This document shows, in pieces, positions 9,456-17,840 of a stretch of DNA of 64,000 bases (positions within the stretch are counted from its first letter, which is position 1; each line of letters starts with the position of its first letter). Origin of the DNA: Myxococcales bacterium. GTDB lineage: Bacteria > Myxococcota_A > Polyangia > Polyangiales > Polyangiaceae. The position numbers and the translations under genes are program-made. A model generated the notes under the pieces. It did no database searches, was not told the DNA's origin, and saw only the letters and a list, made by a program, of their open reading frames with translations. The DNA is taken from the NCBI GenBank assembly GCA_016703425.1, contig JADJCA010000002.1, positions 620,001 through 684,000 of the forward strand. Reading direction: 5' to 3'.

Positions 9456-10346
9456 TCAGCGCGCGCAGCGCACGCCGAGGGAGACCCGGGTGTACCCCGC
9501 GATGTAGCTGTCTCGGGAGCCCGTGCGGTGCCAGACGGCTTCGCTCAGGTAGCCACCTCCACGACCGACGTAGTGCGAGGCGCTCTGGGGCCCCGTCGGG
9601 TCAACTCCCGGCGACGTCGCGTAGTACTCCGCCTCGTAGAAATCCGTCGTCCACTCCACGACGTTGCCCGCGAGGTCGAGGACGCCGTAAGGGCTCGCGT
9701 TGCCGGGGTGCATCCCGACGGGCTCGAGATCGGTCCCGCACCCAGCGATGTTCGCGAGCGCGCACGTGGGCGCTTCATTTCCCCAGGGGTATTTCCGACC
9801 GTCGGTACCACGCGCGGACTTCTCCCACTCGGCCTCCGAAGGCAGGCGCTTGCCGACGAACTCGCAATACGTCAGTGCCTGGCTCCGCGTGAGGCAGCTC
9901 ACGGGCACCGTCGGCTTGGCGCACGGATCCCATGGGCACTTCGGGAACGTGCACGCCCCGCTGGCAACGCACAGGTAATATTGCGCGCGCGTCACCTCGG
10001 TCTTGTCGATCTCGAAGGCCTTGAGCGTCACTTCGTGCGACGGACGCTCGTCTGCGCGGCACTCTTGGTCGACGCTCTCATTGCAACCCATGGTGAAAGG
10101 CCCGGCGGGCACGAGCGCCATGTCGCTCACCGCCACCTTGGCCGGGTCCACCGCGGTGCACTCGGGGGCTACGCCAGGGCCTTCGCCGCCCGCGGTGCTC
10201 GTGCCCTTGCCGTCGGCGATGATCTTCCCGCCATCGATGTCGGCGACGTAGCTCGCCGGCGGCGGCCCACCATCGGCGCTTCCCGCGTGGACGGTGGGTG
10301 TCCCACACGCCGACAGGAGGAGGAGCACGATGAGGCGGAGCTTCAT
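9456..10346 (-). CDS. SUMF1/FGE-sulfatase-domain lipoprotein, 296 aa
   Basis: The start MKLRLIVLLLLSACG gives a lipobox LSAC; longer upstream reading has no signal. From about residue 75 the protein is a formylglycine-generating-enzyme (SUMF1) fold: MALVPAGPFTMG, HEVTLKAFEIDKTEVT, LPSEAEWEKSARG, YPWGN, YGVLDLAGNVVEWTTD and a terminal VSLGVRCAR. The Cys pair that true FGE enzymes need near the end is absent (the region reads VWHRTGSRDSY), so it is unlikely to make formylglycine. Several other Cys residues in the central loop may form disulfides. Proteins like this are common in myxobacteria beside kinases and surface lipoproteins, often as ligand-binding modules. It is divergent from the von Willebrand gene. 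Confidence 0.88.
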   Translation of the reverse strand: MKLRLIVLLLLSACGTPTVHAGSADGGPPPASYVADIDGGKIIADGKGTSTAGGEGPGVAPECTAVDPAKVAVSDMALVPAGPFTMGCNESVDQECRADERPSHEVTLKAFEIDKTEVTRAQYYLCVASGACTFPKCPWDPCAKPTVPVSCLTRSQALTYCEFVGKRLPSEAEWEKSARGTDGRKYPWGNEAPTCALANIAGCGTDLEPVGMHPGNASPYGVLDLAGNVVEWTTDFYEAEYYATSPGVDPTGPQSASHYVGRGGGYLSEAVWHRTGSRDSYIAGYTRVSLGVRCAR

Positions 10347-10506
10347 AGCTCCACGAGCGTAGCTCGGGTGCGAGGGGTTCGTTAGGGACCATTGCGTCGC
10401 GTCAAAACTTTCGCCCGCCTCGTGCGTCCTAGGAAAACACGGCGCGACGCCCGGTGAGGCTCGGCCTGGGCGAAGCGAATCGCCGCCAAGCCGCGTTGGA
10501 GGAATC

Positions 10507-12459
10507 ATGAGGAATCCGTCATTGCCCGTTGGCCTGGGGTCAACGCGGCGTCACTCGAGCTTTGTGCCTGCGCTTGCGCTCTCCGGCCTCCCCTTCCTCG
10601 TCGCGGCCACGGGCTGCCACTCGGCGTCGAAGGCCCCAGCGGCCGTGGACCGCGAGGCGAGCGCCGCGAGTACGAGCGCCCCCGAAGCTCCCACGCGACC
10701 CCAGGACGCGAAGGGGACATTCGCGGCCCTCGAGGAGGCGCCGGCGGCGACCGCAAAGCACCGGGCCGGACCCTCGGGCGCCAAGATGCGGCGCTTCGAC
10801 TCGCCGGGCGAATCCTCACCGCGTCCGCTGGCAACCGCAGCGATGGCGCCGGCCGCGTCGTTGGCTCCGATGGCTCCGCCACCCGAAGCGGGAGGGCTCC
10901 TCCGAGGCACGCGCGGCCGCGCCGAAGGCGATGGCGTTGGCGTTGGTCCGATGCGGCTGCGTCTCGATCCGAACGCCCGCTACGCGACGACCTACCGTCC
11001 CGGTGGAGCGATGCTCGCGGCCTTCGACGCTGCCGTCGCCCGCGGCTCGCTGCCCGCGGCCTACCGCGAGCTCGTGAGCGACTTCGGGGCGCGCTACGCG
11101 CCGAACATGGAGACGCCCAAAGGGCAGGCGCTGACCTTCAAGGTGGAGACCGAGAGGAGCGCGGCCGCACCGGGCGGCGGCTTCATGCACTTGCGCGTCG
11201 CGATGCGCTCCGCGGAAGAGAGCTCGGGTCGATCACCGCTCTCCGTTCACGTCGTCTTGGACGTGAGCGGCTCCATGGACGGCGTGCCCATCGAGAACGC
11301 CAAGAAGGCGGCGCAAAAGCTCGTCGACCGCCTCGAGCCAACCGACGTCGTGTCGATCACGACGTTCTCCGATTCGGCCACAGTCCTGGTGCCCGCCGGC
11401 ACCGTCGGCCCACGCCGAGGGTTCATCACAGCGCGCATCAACGGCATCACCGCCAACGGGGGCACGAACATCTCGTCGGGCCTCGACCTCGGTTACTCGG
11501 AGGCGCGCAAGGCGGAGGCGACGCAGACCGCGACCAAGATCGTCATGCTCCTCTCTGATGGCATGGCGAACGCGGGGGACACCAACCCGCAGTCGCTAGC
11601 GGCGCGCGGCGCCAGCGCGCTCGCCGATGGCGTGCAGACCAGCACCTTCGGCGTTGGCGACAGCTTCGACGCGGCGCTCATGGCCAACGTCGCCGACCGA
11701 GGTGCCGGGGGTTACTACTACCTGAAGGACTCGTCGCAGATCAGCGCGGCCCTCGCGACGGAGCTCGACGCGCGGCTCCAACCGGTGGCGCAGGCCGTCG
11801 AGGTCCGCGTGCGCCTCAAGCCCGACGTCACGCCGGTGCGCATCTACGGCTCCCGTGAGCTCGGCGCCGACGAGGCGCAGAACGTGCGCGCGCAGGAGCT
11901 CGTGGTGGACGCGCTGGCCGCGAAGAAGAGCGGCATCGCCCAGGACCGCAAGGACGACGCGCAAGGCGGCATGCGGTTCTTCATGCCGGCCTTCGCGCGC
12001 GCCGACCGTCACGCGATGCTGCTCGAGCTCAAGCTGCCGCCTGGCGTTGGAGAGCGCGCCATCGCGAGCGTGGAGATTAAGTACAAGGACCTCCTCCGCA
12101 AGAAGAACGTCACCGAGGAGATCACGGTGCGGACCCACTACGCGGGCAGCGATGGCGACAGCGCAAAGACCACCAACGCCAGCGTCGTAGCCACGATGCA
12201 GGCGTTCTCGGCCGGCGACGCCATCCTGCGGGCCTCGGAGCTCGCCACGGGTGGTCGGCGGCAGGAGGCCAGCGTCATCTTGCGTGAGCGCGCGGAGCTG
12301 CTCAAGCGGGCGCAGTCGAGCTTGAACGAGCCGCGCCTCGCAGACGACGCGATGAGGCTTGCGAAGCTCGCGAGCATCACCGCAGGCGAAACGAACAGCG
12401 TCGAACCGGTGCCCTTGGCGATCCTCCTGCGAGGCTCCGGGTACGGCTACCTGCGATGA
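10507..12459 (+). CDS. von Willebrand factor A-domain lipoprotein, 650 aa
   Basis: The start is ATG 10507 behind GGAGGA. The N-terminus ends in a possible lipobox (ATGC) followed by a long Ala/Pro-rich linker. The vWA domain (about residues 245-425) has an intact metal-ion-dependent adhesion site: DVSGS (Asp252, Ser254, Ser256), GGTNIS, and LSDGM. A beta-rich C-terminal part and a helical tail follow. The layout resembles the YfbK/TerF-like secreted vWA proteins with an N-terminal lipid anchor. A role in surface protein-protein contacts is inference. The stop overlaps the next start (ATGA), so the downstream coiled-coil protein is translationally coupled and probably a partner. Confidence 0.88.
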   Translation: MRNPSLPVGLGSTRRHSSFVPALALSGLPFLVAATGCHSASKAPAAVDREASAASTSAPEAPTRPQDAKGTFAALEEAPAATAKHRAGPSGAKMRRFDSPGESSPRPLATAAMAPAASLAPMAPPPEAGGLLRGTRGRAEGDGVGVGPMRLRLDPNARYATTYRPGGAMLAAFDAAVARGSLPAAYRELVSDFGARYAPNMETPKGQALTFKVETERSAAAPGGGFMHLRVAMRSAEESSGRSPLSVHVVLDVSGSMDGVPIENAKKAAQKLVDRLEPTDVVSITTFSDSATVLVPAGTVGPRRGFITARINGITANGGTNISSGLDLGYSEARKAEATQTATKIVMLLSDGMANAGDTNPQSLAARGASALADGVQTSTFGVGDSFDAALMANVADRGAGGYYYLKDSSQISAALATELDARLQPVAQAVEVRVRLKPDVTPVRIYGSRELGADEAQNVRAQELVVDALAAKKSGIAQDRKDDAQGGMRFFMPAFARADRHAMLLELKLPPGVGERAIASVEIKYKDLLRKKNVTEEITVRTHYAGSDGDSAKTTNASVVATMQAFSAGDAILRASELATGGRRQEASVILRERAELLKRAQSSLNEPRLADDAMRLAKLASITAGETNSVEPVPLAILLRGSGYGYLR

Positions 12460-13436
12460 ACGGCCGCCGACGCTGGCTTTCGCACGTCTTGTTCGCGGCG
12501 GTCCTCTCGGGGAGCAGCGCAGCCGAAGGCCGTTCGCCGGCCCCTATCACGGTGACCACGCTTGACGTGGCGACGCCGGAAGCCCTGCCGCTGGCACCGG
12601 GACAGACCGTGACGCTTCGCGGCGAGCTGCGAACGAGCTTCGACGGAATCAGCTACGACGCCGTGGCTCGCTACGAGGCGGGCGCCGAGAGTCTTGGCGG
12701 ACTCATCGCCATCGAGGGCGTCGGGCTCCGCATCGCGTCGCGCGCGCGCGGTGCCGTCGTGCTTGAAGCGACCGGCGGCGACGGGGCTATGTGCCGAGGT
12801 CTCGGACTGACCACGCCTTGCATCGTGCCACGCAGCGCCGAGTTGGCTCACGAGCGCCTGCTTTCACTTGCCGAGTTTCAGGCCACGCTGAGCGGAAACT
12901 TGAGTCGCGAAACGGCTGGCCCGCCGGCGGAGCCGGTCCTCTCTGACGAGCTTACGACGACGCTCGGTGTCTTCGGCGCAGGAGTCCTAGTCGTGTTCAC
13001 CCTTGGTGGCGTTCACGCACTCCGCAAGGCGCGGGCCGCCAAACCGGCGGCGAGAGCGAGCAGGGCCGCGCGACTCGCACGACGCTCGCTCGCGGGGCAG
13101 CCGCTCTCGGAGCCTCTCCTCGCCCGCATCGATGCGCTCCTCGGCGTGGTCAACCGCCTCAGCGCATCGCTCGCGAACATCGACGCGAAGCTCAGCGAGC
13201 GACGCTCTGGAGAGACCTCGGGCCGCGTTGTCGCCGAATACGAGCGGCTCGAAGGCGAGCGCGCGCGGGCCGCGGCGCAGCTCGAAGAGTGTGTTGACGC
13301 CCTGGAGGCGCTGGCGCTGCACCGCACGACCGACGCTTCGGCCGACGACGCCGCACGAGAACTCGCGGCCCTCGACGACGAAGTGGAGCTCGGTCGCGCC
13401 GCAGAGGCGGAGACGAGGCAGGTCTTGGGCGCGTAG
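12456..13436 (+). CDS. Single-pass envelope protein with C-terminal coiled coil, 326 aa
   Basis: A signal peptide (ending near SSAAEG) precedes an extracytoplasmic beta-rich region to about residue 165. One transmembrane helix follows (about 168-188, LGVFGAGVLVVFTLGGVHAL), then a basic stop-transfer segment and a long Arg/Glu/Ala-rich coiled coil inside the cell. No known family was recognised. The ATG overlaps the stop of the von Willebrand lipoprotein gene by 4 nt. The topology would let a periplasmic vWA partner be sensed or held by a cytoplasmic coiled coil, which is inference from gene coupling. Confidence 0.7.
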   Translation: MNGRRRWLSHVLFAAVLSGSSAAEGRSPAPITVTTLDVATPEALPLAPGQTVTLRGELRTSFDGISYDAVARYEAGAESLGGLIAIEGVGLRIASRARGAVVLEATGGDGAMCRGLGLTTPCIVPRSAELAHERLLSLAEFQATLSGNLSRETAGPPAEPVLSDELTTTLGVFGAGVLVVFTLGGVHALRKARAAKPAARASRAARLARRSLAGQPLSEPLLARIDALLGVVNRLSASLANIDAKLSERRSGETSGRVVAEYERLEGERARAAAQLEECVDALEALALHRTTDASADDAARELAALDDEVELGRAAEAETRQVLGA

Positions 13437-13472
13437 CGGACCGTTGGCGCCCTCCGCGCCGATGGCTACCGC

Positions 13473-13997
13473 TCAGCGCCGTTTGGCCGCCGGGGCATCG
13501 GTGAGCTCCGCGGCGAGCGAGGTGAGCGCGGTGCGAGCCGCTGCGACCTCTTGCGGCCTCAGGCCCGAGAGGGCGCGCTTGACGGCGTCTTCGACGGTGC
13601 CCGCGCTCGGCACGTCTACGCGCTTGCCTTTCGGGGACAAGATGAAGAGCGCGCGACGACGGTCAATGGGATCGTGTTTGCGAACCACCAGCCCCGCCGA
13701 TTCGAGGCGGCGCAAGATGCCGGTGAGCGTGCTCGGGTGGAGGTGCAAGATCTCCGCGAGCTCGCCGGCGGCGATCTTGGGGAATCTGCCGACGACCCGG
13801 AGCACGAACCGCTGCGGCCCGGTGACGCCCATCGTCGTCTCCATCAGCTTCGAGCGCGCCGCGAGCCCGTGATCGACGGCCCACACGAGGCGCATGAAAT
13901 CGAGCACCGGGCCGAGATTTCCGGCGTTCACCGGCGACTCGTCTTTGTCCTTCACATCGTCTCCCTTGCTAGCGACGTGCGTCCGTCGGTCGGTCAC
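13473..13997 (-). CDS. MarR-family transcriptional regulator, 174 aa
   Basis: This is a winged helix-turn-helix regulator with the MarR pattern GVTGPQRFVLRVV, AAGELAEILHLHPSTLTGILRRLE as recognition region (about 72-98), and the wing DPIDRRRALFILSPKGK. A helical dimerisation end follows. The GTG at 13997 overlaps the TGA of the lytic transglycosylase gene by 4 nt, so the pair is one operon. MarR proteins typically repress their own operon and respond to small aromatic ligands, so regulation of the transglycosylase is plausible. The N-terminal 35 residues are hydrophilic and not part of the fold; an internal start is possible. Confidence 0.88.
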   Translation of the reverse strand: MTDRRTHVASKGDDVKDKDESPVNAGNLGPVLDFMRLVWAVDHGLAARSKLMETTMGVTGPQRFVLRVVGRFPKIAAGELAEILHLHPSTLTGILRRLESAGLVVRKHDPIDRRRALFILSPKGKRVDVPSAGTVEDAVKRALSGLRPQEVAAARTALTSLAAELTDAPAAKRR

Positions 13998-14623
13998 AGC
14001 ATGCTCGCTTCGACGACGTCGACGGTCGTGCGGTAGCGGCGATAGTAGGCGACCACCTTCACGACGTAGTCGCGCGTCTGCTGGTAGGGCGGAATGCCGC
14101 CATAGCGCATCACGGCCTCTTCGCCGGCGTTGTAGCCGGCAACGGTCAGCTCGAGATCACCGTTGAAGTTGTTGGCGAGGATACGGAGATAACGCACGCC
14201 GCCGAAAATGTTGTCCCGTGGATCGTCGATATCTCGTACTTGCAGCCGCTCGGCCGTCGGCGGCATGAGCTGCATCAAGCCACGTGCCCCCGAGACGCTT
14301 ACCGCGCGCGGGTCGTAGTCGCTCTCGACCTTGATGACGGCGCGGACCAACTCGACGGGAATCTGGTAGAGCGCCGCTGCCTGACGAATGTGCTCGTCGT
14401 AGCGCGTGAACCGCGACGGGTCGCGCTCGCGAGGAGGCACGGCGCGCCCCGGCGCGTCGCCGTTCTTCTTCAGGTACAGCTTGCCACCGCCACCGGGACG
14501 GTTGGAGAAGTGAACGACACCGTCACCGTCAACCCACTGGTAGATGTCCGCGGCGGCGGGGCGCGGCGCAGCAAAAGCGGCGAAGCAAGCGCAGGAGAAG
14601 AGGAGCGCGCGGGCCGCATTCAT
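13994..14623 (-). CDS. Soluble-type lytic murein transglycosylase with DUF4124, 209 aa
   Basis: A signal peptide (about 1-25) leads into a DUF4124 module (IYQWVDGDGVVHFSNRPGGG, about 27-46), a family often fused to SLT domains. The SLT catalytic domain follows, with the catalytic Glu90 in KVESDYDPRAVS, GARGLMQLMP (113-121) and AGYNAGE (162-168). It cleaves the MurNAc-GlcNAc bond of peptidoglycan with formation of 1,6-anhydro ends. ATG 14623 was chosen because the signal peptide begins there, although a GTG at 14665 is in frame. It is cotranscribed with the MarR gene through a 4-nt overlap, which hints at regulated wall turnover. Confidence 0.92.
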   Translation of the reverse strand: MNAARALLFSCACFAAFAAPRPAAADIYQWVDGDGVVHFSNRPGGGGKLYLKKNGDAPGRAVPPRERDPSRFTRYDEHIRQAAALYQIPVELVRAVIKVESDYDPRAVSVSGARGLMQLMPPTAERLQVRDIDDPRDNIFGGVRYLRILANNFNGDLELTVAGYNAGEEAVMRYGGIPPYQQTRDYVVKVVAYYRRYRTTVDVVEASML

Positions 14624-14765
14624 GAGCACCTGGGATCCTGCCTGAACAAGGCCCCCCGCGTCCACATCATGGCTTCCGGCCGCAATCCGGCGTTCGCGCG
14701 CCGAGGGGGCGGGACGTCTGGGAAAGTCACACTGCAGCGGCGCCCAGCGCTATAAAGGGGCCCCG

Positions 14766-15302
14766 ATGAGCTTCGAGACCCAAAGTGGCGGTGTGGCCCT
14801 TGAGCTTCCGCTCATCGCGGCGGCATTTGTGTTTCTCGTCTTCATCCTGTACCGCCTGCGGCCCGTCCTCGACGGCGAAGGCGGCCGCGAGGCTCGCGCC
14901 GCCCTCAAGGCAGCCGTCAAGCGCATCGACGACGCGAAGACCGACGACGAGCGCGTGGAAGCCCTTTGCGCCGCCGCCGACGCATCGGCGAAGCTGGTCA
15001 GCGGCGGCGGACGGGCGGTGCAGTTTTACCTCCGAGCCATGAAGCTGGCGCCGAAGTCGGCCGACGTCGTGGAGCGAGCTGCTCGAGGCATGCTGAAGCG
15101 CCCCCGCGGTCTGGAGAACCTCTTGTGGCGGCGCATCGGCACTGACGCGTGGAAGGCGGAAGAGGCCCCCGTGATCGCGGCTGCGCTGGCGCATCTGGCA
15201 ACGCTCTACGCGGGGCCGCTCAAGAGCTCGGTGCGCGCGCGCGCGTTTTCCAACATGCTCGCCGCCATCAACGACCGAGCCGTGCAGATCAAGAAGGGCT
15301 GA
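14766..15302 (+). CDS. Single-pass membrane protein of unknown function, 178 aa
   Basis: One N-terminal transmembrane helix (about 12-30, ALELPLIAAAFVFLVFILY) is followed by a cytoplasmic helical region. That region carries TPR-like character: ALKAAVKRIDDAKTDDERVEALCAAADAS, then FYLRAMKLAPKSADVVERAARG. AAGGGG lies 5 nt before the ATG. It stands between two leftward genes, so it has its own promoter. The tetratricopeptide-like reading is inference and no family name can be given. Confidence 0.65.
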   Translation: MSFETQSGGVALELPLIAAAFVFLVFILYRLRPVLDGEGGREARAALKAAVKRIDDAKTDDERVEALCAAADASAKLVSGGGRAVQFYLRAMKLAPKSADVVERAARGMLKRPRGLENLLWRRIGTDAWKAEEAPVIAAALAHLATLYAGPLKSSVRARAFSNMLAAINDRAVQIKKG

Positions 15303-15333
15303 CCCGACACCGCGGCGCGAACGTGCCGCGCGA

Positions 15334-16284
15334 CTAATGCGGCCACAAGGCGGTGGGCATCGCGTGGCGATGACTGAGCGCCAGCCAGTCCATGAGGCCC
15401 GCCACAGTCACGTGGACCAAGAAGCCCTGATAGATGCTCTTGGTCTTCATGCTGAGCGAGCCGAGCGCGATACCGGCGACGATAGCGCCCATGGTCTCGA
15501 GGTACGGCTTGCCGTAGTGGATCATGCAGTAGGGCACCGCCATGGCGAAGATGGCGCCGGAACCGAAGCTCTTTCGCAGCATCCCGAGCCAGAACCCGCG
15601 GAAGAAAACCTCAAGGGCGAAGAACTGGAAGAAGTACATCGCCTCCCAAATGAGGAAGTCGGCCCAAGAGCGCGAGCTCAACTTGTAAAACGGGTAGTAG
15701 GAGCCGAAGTCTGGCTCGCGGCTCACGATCCACATGGCCGGGAGCACCACGCCGAGGAAGAGGACGTAGATCCAGACGTGCTTGAAGAATCCGCGGGTCC
15801 GGAGGCCAAAATCCAGGACCGAGTCTCTGGGAAACGCGAGCTTCCACACGAGCAGCGGAAAGAGATAGCCGCCGACACGCGTGCCAGCCCACCATCCGAA
15901 ACCCCACAGCTCGTCGTACCTCAAGAACCCAAGCTTCGCGCCCCACGCCCCCTTCACGAGGAGCGGGCGCACCGTCGCGTCGAAGAACAGGCGCCCGCCA
16001 AAGTACTCCTGCATCGTCAGGATGAAGGCGCACAGGACGAGGCCCACGAGCGGCCGAAGGTCGTAGCGTCCTTCCGCGAGGATCGCCGCGCGATGGCGCA
16101 GCGCTTCTTCGTCGAGCTCCCGCCACGTTTGCCGGAAGAACCAGTAGAGCAGTGGGCAAACGACCAAGAGCGCCGGCACCGGGAACAGCGGCTTCGCGAG
16201 GGCCGTCAGGAGCTCTGTCCCCGACGGGTTGTCGGAGAGCGCGATCACGTCGCGGGGCTTCCACATGGAGAGCAGCGTGAGCAA
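15334..16284 (-). CDS. CPBP (CAAX/bacteriocin-processing) family intramembrane protein, 316 aa
   Basis: This is a polytopic membrane protein with about eight helices. The CPBP core is visible but imperfect. Motif 1 is FALEVFFRG (Glu225, Arg229), with the first Glu of the usual EExxxR replaced by Leu. Motif 2 is YCMIH (His256) and motif 3 is HVTVAG (His291), with Ala in place of the usual Asn-type residue. The family includes glutamic intramembrane proteases and membrane proteins with no proven activity; this one keeps one Glu and both His. TTG 16284 has GAGG 6 nt upstream and lies 18 nt after gltX; ATG 16266 is an alternative. Cotranscription with gltX is likely. Confidence 0.75.
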   Translation of the reverse strand: MLTLLSMWKPRDVIALSDNPSGTELLTALAKPLFPVPALLVVCPLLYWFFRQTWRELDEEALRHRAAILAEGRYDLRPLVGLVLCAFILTMQEYFGGRLFFDATVRPLLVKGAWGAKLGFLRYDELWGFGWWAGTRVGGYLFPLLVWKLAFPRDSVLDFGLRTRGFFKHVWIYVLFLGVVLPAMWIVSREPDFGSYYPFYKLSSRSWADFLIWEAMYFFQFFALEVFFRGFWLGMLRKSFGSGAIFAMAVPYCMIHYGKPYLETMGAIVAGIALGSLSMKTKSIYQGFLVHVTVAGLMDWLALSHRHAMPTALWPH

Positions 16285-16302
16285 GAGGAGCCTCGATGCG
16301 TC

Positions 16303-17751
16303 TCAGGTGCGGGGGCGTAAGGCGAGTCGAGCACCCTGCTCGAGCCGCGCAATCGTCGTCTCTTTGCCGAGCAAGTGCATGACCTGGTAGAGCCCTGGGG
16401 TGGCCGAGCGGCCCGAGAGCGCGACGCGCGCCGGCTGCGCGACGACCTTGATCTCGAGGCCCTTGTCCGCGAGCCACGCGTGCACGCGCGCTTCGAGTTC
16501 GGCTTCCGAGAAGTCGTCAACGGTGCGAAGCAGCGCTGCCAGGGCCTCCAGCTGGGGCGCCGCCGCCGCCGTGAGGAACTTGTCGACGGCCTTCGGATCC
16601 ATCTCCGGCTCGGCACGAAAGAAGTAGTCGAGCGCGTGGGCGGCCTCGATGAACGTCGTCGCGCGTTCGCGGATCGCCGGCAGGGCGCGCTTGATGGCGA
16701 CCGGGTCGAGGCCTGAGAGCCCCCGCTTCGTCATCATCGGCAAGAGGCGCGTCACGTAGTCGTCATCGGAGCAGAGCTGCGGCGCCTTGATGTGCTCGTG
16801 TTCGATGGCCAGAAACTTCTTCGTATCGAACTTGCCGTCGCCACGGCCGCAGGCTTCCCAATTGAAGGCGGCGATGAGCTCGTCCTTGCTGAAGACCTCC
16901 TGATCGCCGTGGGACCAGCCAAAGCGGACCAGGTAGTTGAGCACCGCGTTGGGGTGGTAGCCTTGGTCCCGGTATTCGGTGACGCTGACGGCGCCGTGAC
17001 GCTTGGAGAGCTTCTCTCCGCTCGGAGCGAGCATCATCGGGAGGTGCGCGAAGTCGGGCGGTGGCGCCCCGAACGCCTCATAGAGCATGATCTGCGGCGG
17101 CGTGTTGACCATGTGATCGCGGCCGCGAGCGACGAGCGAGATTTCCATCGTGATGTCGTCCACGACAGCGCCAAAGTTGTAGAGCGGCACGCCATCGGAG
17201 CGGAGCAACACGAAGTCTTGCTGCGCGCTGTTCGGCGTGGTGACTTCGCCGAAGACCTTGTCGACGTAGGTCACGTTGCCGTCACGTGGCGTCTTGAACC
17301 GGACGACGTAGGGCCCCGCCGGCTCGAGCCTCTTGTCGCGACAGGTCCCGGGATACGTGAACTTCGCCTTCGGGTCCTTCTGCTTCAGCGCTTCGCGCTG
17401 CGACTCGAGGTCCTCTTTCGTGCAGGTGCAGCGGTAGGCCTTGCCGGCGGCGATCAGGCGCTCGCTCCACTCTTTGTAGATGGCAAGGCGCGCCATCTGC
17501 TCGTACGGCCCGAAGTTGCCGCCGACGCCCGGCCCCTCGTCCCAGTCGAGGCCGAGCCACGACATGGAGTCCAGGATGATCTGTTTGCTCTCGGGCGTGG
17601 AGCGCTCTTGGTCCGTGTCTTCGATGCGCAGGACGAAGGTGCCCTTCGTCTTTCGAGCCCAGAGCCAATTGAAGAGCGCCGTCCGCACGCCTCCAATGTG
17701 CAAGTACCCGGTCGGCGAGGGCGCAAAACGAACACGAACCGGTCGACTCAT
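16303..17751 (-). CDS. gltX: Glutamate--tRNA ligase, 482 aa
   Basis: This is a class I aminoacyl-tRNA synthetase that charges tRNA-Glu. It opens VRFAPSPTGYLHIGGVRTAL with the HIGH-type motif HIGG at 18-21. It carries the RIEDTDQERS segment (42-51) and ends its Rossmann part with the KMSKS-type loop KLSKR (247-251). A GluRS anticodon-binding C-terminal half follows. Length and order are normal for the family. It is followed at 18 nt by the CPBP membrane gene and preceded at 89 bp by a kinase gene on the same strand. Confidence 0.97.
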   Translation of the reverse strand: MSRPVRVRFAPSPTGYLHIGGVRTALFNWLWARKTKGTFVLRIEDTDQERSTPESKQIILDSMSWLGLDWDEGPGVGGNFGPYEQMARLAIYKEWSERLIAAGKAYRCTCTKEDLESQREALKQKDPKAKFTYPGTCRDKRLEPAGPYVVRFKTPRDGNVTYVDKVFGEVTTPNSAQQDFVLLRSDGVPLYNFGAVVDDITMEISLVARGRDHMVNTPPQIMLYEAFGAPPPDFAHLPMMLAPSGEKLSKRHGAVSVTEYRDQGYHPNAVLNYLVRFGWSHGDQEVFSKDELIAAFNWEACGRGDGKFDTKKFLAIEHEHIKAPQLCSDDDYVTRLLPMMTKRGLSGLDPVAIKRALPAIRERATTFIEAAHALDYFFRAEPEMDPKAVDKFLTAAAAPQLEALAALLRTVDDFSEAELEARVHAWLADKGLEIKVVAQPARVALSGRSATPGLYQVMHLLGKETTIARLEQGARLALRPRT

Positions 17752-17840
17752 GACGCGCGACGCTTACCAGGGGTGGCGCGCGATTGCACGGGCAACGCGT
17801 GGCGGGGTGAACGGCTCTTACGCCGCGGGCGCGGGCGCCG

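Noticed and set aside
7882..9507. Long plus-strand open frame opposite the SGNH lipoprotein
   Set aside because: The true gene on the other strand has a lipobox and three catalytic blocks; the plus frame shows none.
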